NCBI GenBank assembly: GCA_021779875.1
Contig: JAJXZV010000328.1
Coordinates: 1-10,268 of the forward strand
Source: Pseudomonadota bacterium
GTDB taxonomy: Bacteria > Pseudomonadota > Gammaproteobacteria > Steroidobacterales > Steroidobacteraceae
Length of the DNA stretch: 10,268 nucleotides
Direction of reading: 5' to 3'
A model generated the notes under the pieces. That model worked only from the letters and a program-made list of their open reading frames with translations, searched no databases and was not told where the DNA came from. Numbering within the stretch: position 1 is the first letter of the stretch; each line of letters opens with the position of its first letter. Of this stretch, positions 6,706 to 10,268 are shown one piece after another. The position numbers and the translations under genes were made by a program.

Positions 6706-7965
6706 TCAGGGGCCGGCGACGTGATCGCCGACCTGGATGATGTCGGTGGCCTCCATGATGAGGCCGTAGCTCAGCCGGTCGAAGGTCTTGAACACCATGA
6801 AGGTGCCGCTGGGCTCGTCCGGCAGCTGGACGCGCTGGCTGCCGAACCGATAGATGCCGTCGAGGAAGCCGCTCTTCTCGGAGTCGCGCACCTCGTAGCC
6901 GCCGCCGAAGATCTCCAGAACGTTGCCGGGCGCCAGGCCGTCGCGGCTGCCGCGGTTGATGGTCACGACCTGATACTGTCCGATCACGCTGACGCCGCTG
7001 GTCACCGCGATGATGCGGCCGTCGGTCGGGGCCCGCGGCGGGCTCGGCATGAAGTCGAGCGGCACGTCGATGCCGCCGGGGATCAGCTTGTCACCGGGAT
7101 AGGTCTCGCGGGTGGAGTCGGTCATCAGCAGGGTGGCCGGATCGCCGCCGCGCACGATGTGCCCGGAACCGGTGTACACGCCGTTGTAGCCGAGCAGGCT
7201 GTTGTCGTCCGGATCGATCAGCGGCGTGCCGACGCGAACCAGGTAGTAATAAGCGCCCTGCTGCACCGGGTTCTTGAATCCGCGCGCGTACACGGTGTCG
7301 CCGTTCGCCATGACGATGTGCTGGTCGCGGGTCGCGAGCACGTACGGGGCGGCCTTGATCTCCTCCTTGGTGAGGACGGTGGGCTTCGACATGAAGGCCG
7401 CGACCTTCTCGTACGGGATGGTGGTGATCGCCGAGCTGAGCGGCTGACTGCGCACGCGCGGCTCCAGCCGCACGTCCGATCCTCGTTCGATGTCGCGCTC
7501 GGCACCGCGCTGCAACACAACCCGCGGCTTGCCATCGACATAGACCAGGCGCAGCGTGTCGCCGGGATAGATAAGGTGCGGATTCTTGATCTGCGGATTG
7601 ACCTGCCAGATCTCCGGCCAGTACCAGGGATCGCGCAGGAACACCTTGGAAATGCCCCACAGCGTGTCGCCTTTCTTGACGACATAGGTGTCCGGCGCAC
7701 CGTCCGCGAGGGCGGGGCCGTGGGCCGGACGCGCGTTAGCGGGCGCGCTGGCGTCCGGCGGCGGCGCCGGCGAGCGGGGCGCGGCCGATGCCGATGCCGC
7801 GTCCAAGCCGGCCTCCATCGCGGTGCGATCGTCGCCCACGGGCATCCCCTGGACGCCCGTATCGACCTGGGCCACCGGCGCAGGTGGCGGTTGGGGCCGC
7901 TCCGCGTGGCACCCTGCGGTCATGACACCGGCGAGAAACAGCCCAATGAATCGATGGCCTTGCAT
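6706..7965 (-). CDS. tsaP: LysM-domain envelope protein, TsaP-like (type IV pilus secretin-associated)
   Basis: The N-terminus is a signal peptide (hydrophobic residues 6-17) ending in T-A-G-C, so Cys19 could be lipidated, although Thr at -3 is unusual for a lipobox. A Pro/Ala-rich linker (about 20-90) follows, then a LysM peptidoglycan-binding domain (92-142) with Y-V-V-K-K-G-D-T-L-W-G-I-S and N-P-H-L-I-Y-P-G-D-T-L. The region after it, beginning V-Y-V-D-G-K-P-R, closely resembles TsaP (PA0020 of Pseudomonas aeruginosa, next to dprA), as I recall it. The C-terminal part (about 314-415), with V-T-I-N-R-G-S-R-D-G-L-A-P-G, looks like the FlgT-like domain of TsaP. TsaP anchors the PilQ secretin of type IV pili to the cell wall. 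Start ATG has AGGGAG 9 nt upstream. The LysM call is firm; TsaP orthology is inference, and an alternative is a generic LysM lipoprotein. Confidence 0.9.
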   Translation of the reverse strand: MQGHRFIGLFLAGVMTAGCHAERPQPPPAPVAQVDTGVQGMPVGDDRTAMEAGLDAASASAAPRSPAPPPDASAPANARPAHGPALADGAPDTYVVKKGDTLWGISKVFLRDPWYWPEIWQVNPQIKNPHLIYPGDTLRLVYVDGKPRVVLQRGAERDIERGSDVRLEPRVRSQPLSSAITTIPYEKVAAFMSKPTVLTKEEIKAAPYVLATRDQHIVMANGDTVYARGFKNPVQQGAYYYLVRVGTPLIDPDDNSLLGYNGVYTGSGHIVRGGDPATLLMTDSTRETYPGDKLIPGGIDVPLDFMPSPPRAPTDGRIIAVTSGVSVIGQYQVVTINRGSRDGLAPGNVLEIFGGGYEVRDSEKSGFLDGIYRFGSQRVQLPDEPSGTFMVFKTFDRLSYGLIMEATDIIQVGDHVAGP

Positions 7966-7974
7966 TCCTCATCG

Positions 7975-7980
7975 CTCCCT
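7975..7980 (-). promoter_or_regulatory. Ribosome-binding site of lysM/tsaP
   Basis: AGGGAG on the minus strand lies 9 nt before the ATG at 7965. It supports this start over other in-frame starts and is one of the better Shine-Dalgarno matches in the window. Confidence 0.6.
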
Positions 7981-8013
7981 TTGATCGCGCCCGTCATTCG
8001 GCGCCGGGCTCAC

Positions 8014-8022
8014 TGCTATACT
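8014..8022 (+). promoter_or_regulatory. Candidate extended -10 promoter, plus strand
   Basis: TG-C-TATACT is an extended -10 element (TATACT matches the consensus at 5 of 6). The predicted transcript starts near 8029 and would give def a leader of about 150 nt. No good -35 is present at the usual spacing (TCATTC at 7994-7999), which extended -10 promoters can tolerate. Confidence 0.4.
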
Positions 8023-8044
8023 GCCCCGGCGGTCGCCTCGACAA
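8015..8044 (-). promoter_or_regulatory. Candidate sigma-70 promoter for the lysM-dprA-smg-topA block
   Basis: On the minus strand, TTGTCG (8039-8044; 4 of 6 to consensus) is followed after 18 nt by TATAGC (8015-8020; 4 of 6). Transcription would begin about 40 nt upstream of the lysM ATG, a sensible leader length. The -10 overlaps that of the plus-strand candidate, so the two promoters share bases. Confidence 0.35.
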
Positions 8045-8122
8045 TGACGACGCAGCGCCCGAATTTGATGCTCGCCGTCATCGCGCGGGCTGATTCTCGG
8101 CGGCATTAAGTTAAGCAGCGCC

Positions 8123-8150
8123 GGAACTTTAGCAACAATCGCGGGCCAAA
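8123..8150 (+). promoter_or_regulatory. Candidate sigma-E/ECF-type promoter of def-fmt-rsmB
   Basis: GGAACTT (8123-8129) equals the -35 consensus of RpoE-type promoters. After 16 nt comes CCAAA (8146-8150), 4 of 5 to a TCAAA-type -10. The spacing is right, and the predicted start near 8156 leaves a leader of about 20 nt before the def ATG. This is motif matching only; no expression evidence is available. Confidence 0.4.
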
Positions 8151-8176
8151 AACACGACATTCATCGCATAACTCCC

Positions 8177-8746
8177 ATGACGAAACTCGCAATTTTGGAG
8201 TATCCGGACCCGCGACTGCGCACCCGAGCCGAGCCGGTCGCCAAAGTCGATGACGCGGTGCGGCAACTGGTGGATGATCTGCTCGAGACCATGTACTCGG
8301 CCAACGGCATCGGTCTCGCCGCGACTCAGGTGGACGTGCATCGACGCGTCCTGGTCCTCGACGTGAGCGACGCGCGCGACCAGCCGCGCGTGTTCATCAA
8401 TCCCGAGATCGTGGATGCCCAGGGCCGTGGTCCGGGCGAAGAGGGCTGCTTGTCGGTGCCCGGCATCTACGACAAGTTGCAGCGCGCCACCTCGGTGCGG
8501 GTGCGGGCCCTGGATCGCGACGGCCGGACCTTCGAACTGCAGGCCGACGGTCTGCTCGCGATCTGCATCCAGCACGAGATCGATCACCTGGAAGGCCGGT
8601 TGTTCGTGGACTATCTGTCCGAACTGAAGCGGCAGATGATCCGTCGTCGCCTGGAGAAGGAGCGCAAGCAGCGCGCCGACGGCGCCGAACGCCCGAGCCG
8701 CGCGCTCGGCGCCGCGGCCCGGCGACCCGTCGTGCCGGCGCTTTGA
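8177..8746 (+). CDS. def: Peptide deformylase
   Basis: Peptide deformylase is a metalloenzyme that removes the formyl group from the N-terminal methionine of nascent proteins at the ribosome. All three family motifs are intact: G-I-G-L-A-A-T-Q (44-51), E-G-C-L-S-V-P (89-95, metal ligand Cys91) and Q-H-E-I-D-H-L (132-138, ligands His133 and His137, catalytic Glu134). These positions are one residue off E. coli Def. The protein is 189 residues against about 169 in E. coli. The extra part is a basic then Ala/Arg-rich C-terminal tail after about residue 168, beyond the helix that in E. coli contacts the ribosome. The ATG has no recognisable Shine-Dalgarno site. The gene heads the def-fmt-rsmB operon, and its stop is 26 nt before the preferred fmt start. 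Confidence 0.97.
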   Translation: MTKLAILEYPDPRLRTRAEPVAKVDDAVRQLVDDLLETMYSANGIGLAATQVDVHRRVLVLDVSDARDQPRVFINPEIVDAQGRGPGEEGCLSVPGIYDKLQRATSVRVRALDRDGRTFELQADGLLAICIQHEIDHLEGRLFVDYLSELKRQMIRRRLEKERKQRADGAERPSRALGAAARRPVVPAL

Positions 8747-8761
8747 CCGGCGCGAACGCCC

Positions 8762-8768
8762 GGGAGAG
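8762..8768 (+). promoter_or_regulatory. Ribosome-binding site that decides the fmt start
   Basis: GGGAGAG lies 4 nt before the TTG at 8773. No comparable site precedes the earlier in-frame TTG at 8743, which overlaps the def stop. The protein signature also begins right after 8773, so 8773 is the preferred start. Confidence 0.55.
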
Positions 8769-8772
8769 ACCC

Positions 8773-9708
8773 TTGCAGATTGGTTTCGCCGGCACGCCGG
8801 ACTTCGCGGTACCGGCGCTCGACGCCTTGGTGCGCGAGGGCTTCGACGTGTGCGCCGTGTTCACCCAGCCCGATCGTCCGGCGGGCCGCGGACGCCATCT
8901 CACCGCGAGCCCCGTGAAGCGGCGGGCCGCGGAACTCGGCCTGGTGGTGCATCAGCCGCCGGACATGCGGGCTCCCGCCGTGCTCGCGACGCTCGAACGG
9001 CTCGGGCTCGACGCGCTGGTGGTGGTGGCCTACGGGCAGATCCTTCCGCCCGCCGTGCTCGCGGTGCCGAGGCTCGGGTGCCTGAACATCCACGCCTCGC
9101 TGCTGCCGCGCTGGCGCGGCGCCGCGCCGATACAGCGCACCCTGCTTGCCGGCGACGCCCGCACCGGAGTCACCATCATGCGCATGACCGAAGGTCTCGA
9201 TGCCGGCCCCGTGCTGGCGGAGCGCCGCCTGGACATCGGTCCGCAGGACACGGCCGCCACGCTGCACGACCGGCTCGCGGGCTTGGGTGCCCAGCTGCTG
9301 TGCGAGACCTTGCGCCGGCTCGACGCAGGCACGCTCGTCGAGGTGCCGCAGCCGGCCGACGGCGTGACGTACGCGCACAAGCTCGACAAGCGCGAGGCGC
9401 AGATCGATTGGCGCGAAGACGCCGAGGCGATCCTCCGACGCGTGCGCGCCTTCAACCCCTGGCCGGTCGCCGAGACGCGGCTCGAGGGCGAGCAGCTGCG
9501 GATCTGGGAGGCGCGGGTGGCGGCCCGCGAGCCCGCCGGGGCGCCCCCGGGGACGGTGCTCGCGGCCCACGATGACCGGATCGAGGTGGCCTGCGGCCGG
9601 GGCGTGCTCGGCATCACGCGGCTGCAGCTCGCCGGACGCAAGCCGGTTGCGGCGCGCGAGTTCACGCACGCGCGGCGCATCGCGGGCGCGCTCTTGAGCA
9701 GCTCGTGA
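8773..9708 (+). CDS. fmt: Methionyl-tRNA formyltransferase
   Basis: Fmt transfers a formyl group from 10-formyltetrahydrofolate to Met-tRNA(fMet), the step before bacterial initiation; Def reverses it on the finished chain. The 311 residues match E. coli Fmt (315). The Rossmann-type N-domain opens with I-G-F-A-G-T-P-D-F-A (3-12). The catalytic triad is visible as N-I-H (Asn105, His107) and the Asp of G-L-D-A-G (Asp143), and the folate-binding block S-L-L-P-R-W-R-G-A-A-P-I spans 109-120. The K-L-D-K-R-E-A-Q-I-D-W linker (203-213) and F-N-P-W-P (227-231) lead into the tRNA-binding C-domain. The start at TTG 8773 is preferred for its ribosome-binding site. A TTG at 8743 would add 10 residues and overlap the def stop. 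The TGA stop overlaps the rsmB GTG. Confidence 0.96.
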   Translation: MQIGFAGTPDFAVPALDALVREGFDVCAVFTQPDRPAGRGRHLTASPVKRRAAELGLVVHQPPDMRAPAVLATLERLGLDALVVVAYGQILPPAVLAVPRLGCLNIHASLLPRWRGAAPIQRTLLAGDARTGVTIMRMTEGLDAGPVLAERRLDIGPQDTAATLHDRLAGLGAQLLCETLRRLDAGTLVEVPQPADGVTYAHKLDKREAQIDWREDAEAILRRVRAFNPWPVAETRLEGEQLRIWEARVAAREPAGAPPGTVLAAHDDRIEVACGRGVLGITRLQLAGRKPVAAREFTHARRIAGALLSSS

Positions 9709-10268
9709 ACGCGTCGGCCGGCGACGGCATCAATGCCCGTGCGCTCGCCGCGCAGGTGGTCGCGCGCGTGCTCGCCGAGGGCTGCACGCTCGACGCCGCC
9801 ATGCAGGAGGCGCTGAGCACGGCCCCGCCGGCCGTCGCCTCGGCGGTCCGCTCCTTGAGCTACGGCGCGGTGCGCGGCTTCTTCCGGCACGAGGCGATCC
9901 TCGCGCGGCTGCTCGCGCAGCCGGTGCGCAAGCTCGACGTCGGGGTCCGCGCGCTGTTGTCGGTGGCGTTGTTCGAGCTGGAAGATGCACGCACCCCGGC
10001 CTATGCCGTGGTGGACGCCGCCGTGCGCACGGTGAAGGCATCGCCACACGCCCGCGCCGGCGGCCTGGTGAACGCGGTGTTGCGCCGCTACCTGCGGGAG
10101 CGCCGCGACGTCGACGCCGCGATCGCGCGCGATCCGGCCGCCCGCCACGCCGCGCCCGGCTGGCTCGCCGACCGCCTGCGTGCCGACTGGCCCCGCCAAT
10201 GGACGCAGGTGCTGGCCGCGTCCGATGCGCAGGCGCCGATGTGGCTGCGGGTCGACGCGCGGCGGACC
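9705..10268 (+). CDS. rsmB: 16S rRNA (cytosine967-C5)-methyltransferase RsmB, 3' end cut off by window
   Basis: RsmB (Sun) methylates C967 of 16S rRNA. The 188 visible codons cover the N-terminal NusB-like RNA-binding domain: A-R-A-L-A-A-Q-V-V-A-R-V-L (11-23), S-L-S-Y-G-A-V-R (50-57), the helix with R-A-L-L-S-V-A-L-F-E-L (81-91), the P-A-Y-A-V-V-D-A-A-V (96-105) segment and G-L-V-N-A-V-L-R-R-Y (119-128). The P-x-W-L-x-x-x-L-x-x-D-W-P pattern and A-P-M-W-L-R-V-D-x-R-R follow just before the edge. The SAM-binding catalytic domain with its two cysteines lies beyond the window, and the full protein should be about 430 residues. The GTG start overlaps the fmt TGA by 4 nt, indicating coupled translation. 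The order def-fmt-rsmB is classical for gammaproteobacteria. Confidence 0.94.
   Translation, partial: MNASAGDGINARALAAQVVARVLAEGCTLDAAMQEALSTAPPAVASAVRSLSYGAVRGFFRHEAILARLLAQPVRKLDVGVRALLSVALFELEDARTPAYAVVDAAVRTVKASPHARAGGLVNAVLRRYLRERRDVDAAIARDPAARHAAPGWLADRLRADWPRQWTQVLAASDAQAPMWLRVDARRT

Larger units (their letters stand above)
7966..8176. promoter_or_regulatory. Divergent intergenic region between lysM/tsaP and def
   Basis: This 211-bp stretch is the only sizeable non-coding region in the window and must hold the promoters of both divergent units. It contains a symmetric TGCTATACT element near 8014-8022, a minus-strand -35/-10 pair at 8015-8044, a sigma-E-like motif at 8123-8150 and an A/T-rich patch (8103-8116, 8148-8172) unlike the GC-rich surroundings. 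I see no tRNA, riboswitch or terminator. A 21-codon ORF (8044-8109, +) lacks a ribosome-binding site and is not called. Confidence 0.7.

Noticed and set aside
6571..8109. A 512-codon plus-strand frame opposite the LysM gene
   Set aside because: Same codon-aligned antisense effect. The minus strand encodes a convincing signal peptide and LysM domain.
8044..8109. A 21-codon ORF in the def leader, considered as a leader peptide
   Set aside because: It has no Shine-Dalgarno site, no run of regulatory codons and no attenuator-like hairpin after it. It also lies upstream of the better-placed sigma-E-like motif.
1..10268. Search by eye for insertion sequences, CRISPR repeats, tRNA genes and a novel defence or biosynthetic system
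   Set aside because: No terminal inverted repeats, transposase motifs, regular repeat arrays or tRNA-like cloverleaf were seen. Every gene belongs to a known conserved family, and the largest gap is 211 bp.

Overview
The window is high-GC DNA from a chromosome core region. It reads most naturally as a gammaproteobacterium, perhaps of the Xanthomonadales, Nevskiales or Steroidobacterales type; this placement is inference. The grounds are the divergent cluster lysM(tsaP)-dprA-smg-topA facing def-fmt-rsmB, the DUF3379 and DUF4404 proteins, and a TopA that ends in glycine-rich C-terminal repeats and a lysine tail rather than zinc fingers. All genes look intact, except two that run off the window edges.

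Layout. Positions 3-497 (+) hold the 3' part of a DUF3379 membrane protein. It converges with a seven-gene block on the minus strand that reads from 7965 down to 504: LysM protein (TsaP-like), dprA, smg, topA, hemF, rlmJ and a DUF4404 gene. Spacing inside the block is tight (76 nt, 4-nt overlap, 15, 6, 42 and 19 nt), so it may be one transcription unit, although only the dprA/smg pair is clearly coupled. A 211-bp intergenic region (7966-8176) separates this block from the plus-strand operon def-fmt-rsmB, in which neighbouring genes are tightly packed and rsmB overlaps fmt by 4 nt. rsmB runs off the right edge.

Functions. def and fmt remove and add the N-formyl group of bacterial initiator methionine, and rsmB and rlmJ methylate 16S and 23S rRNA, so these are translation housekeeping genes. 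topA relaxes negative supercoils. hemF makes protoporphyrinogen IX in aerobic haem synthesis. The LysM protein resembles TsaP, which anchors the type IV pilus secretin to peptidoglycan, and it sits next to dprA, whose product protects incoming single-stranded DNA and loads RecA on it. Both ends of a natural-transformation pathway are thus adjacent.

I found no mobile element, CRISPR array, RNA gene or clear rho-independent terminator, and no evidence of an undescribed system. The most interesting non-coding signals are in the divergent intergenic region: a sigma-E-like promoter motif just upstream of def, and a near-symmetric -10 element that could fire in both directions. Other points are a DprA with a short N-terminus, a single TTA codon in a region almost free of TTA/CTA/TCA codons, and three probable TTG starts.
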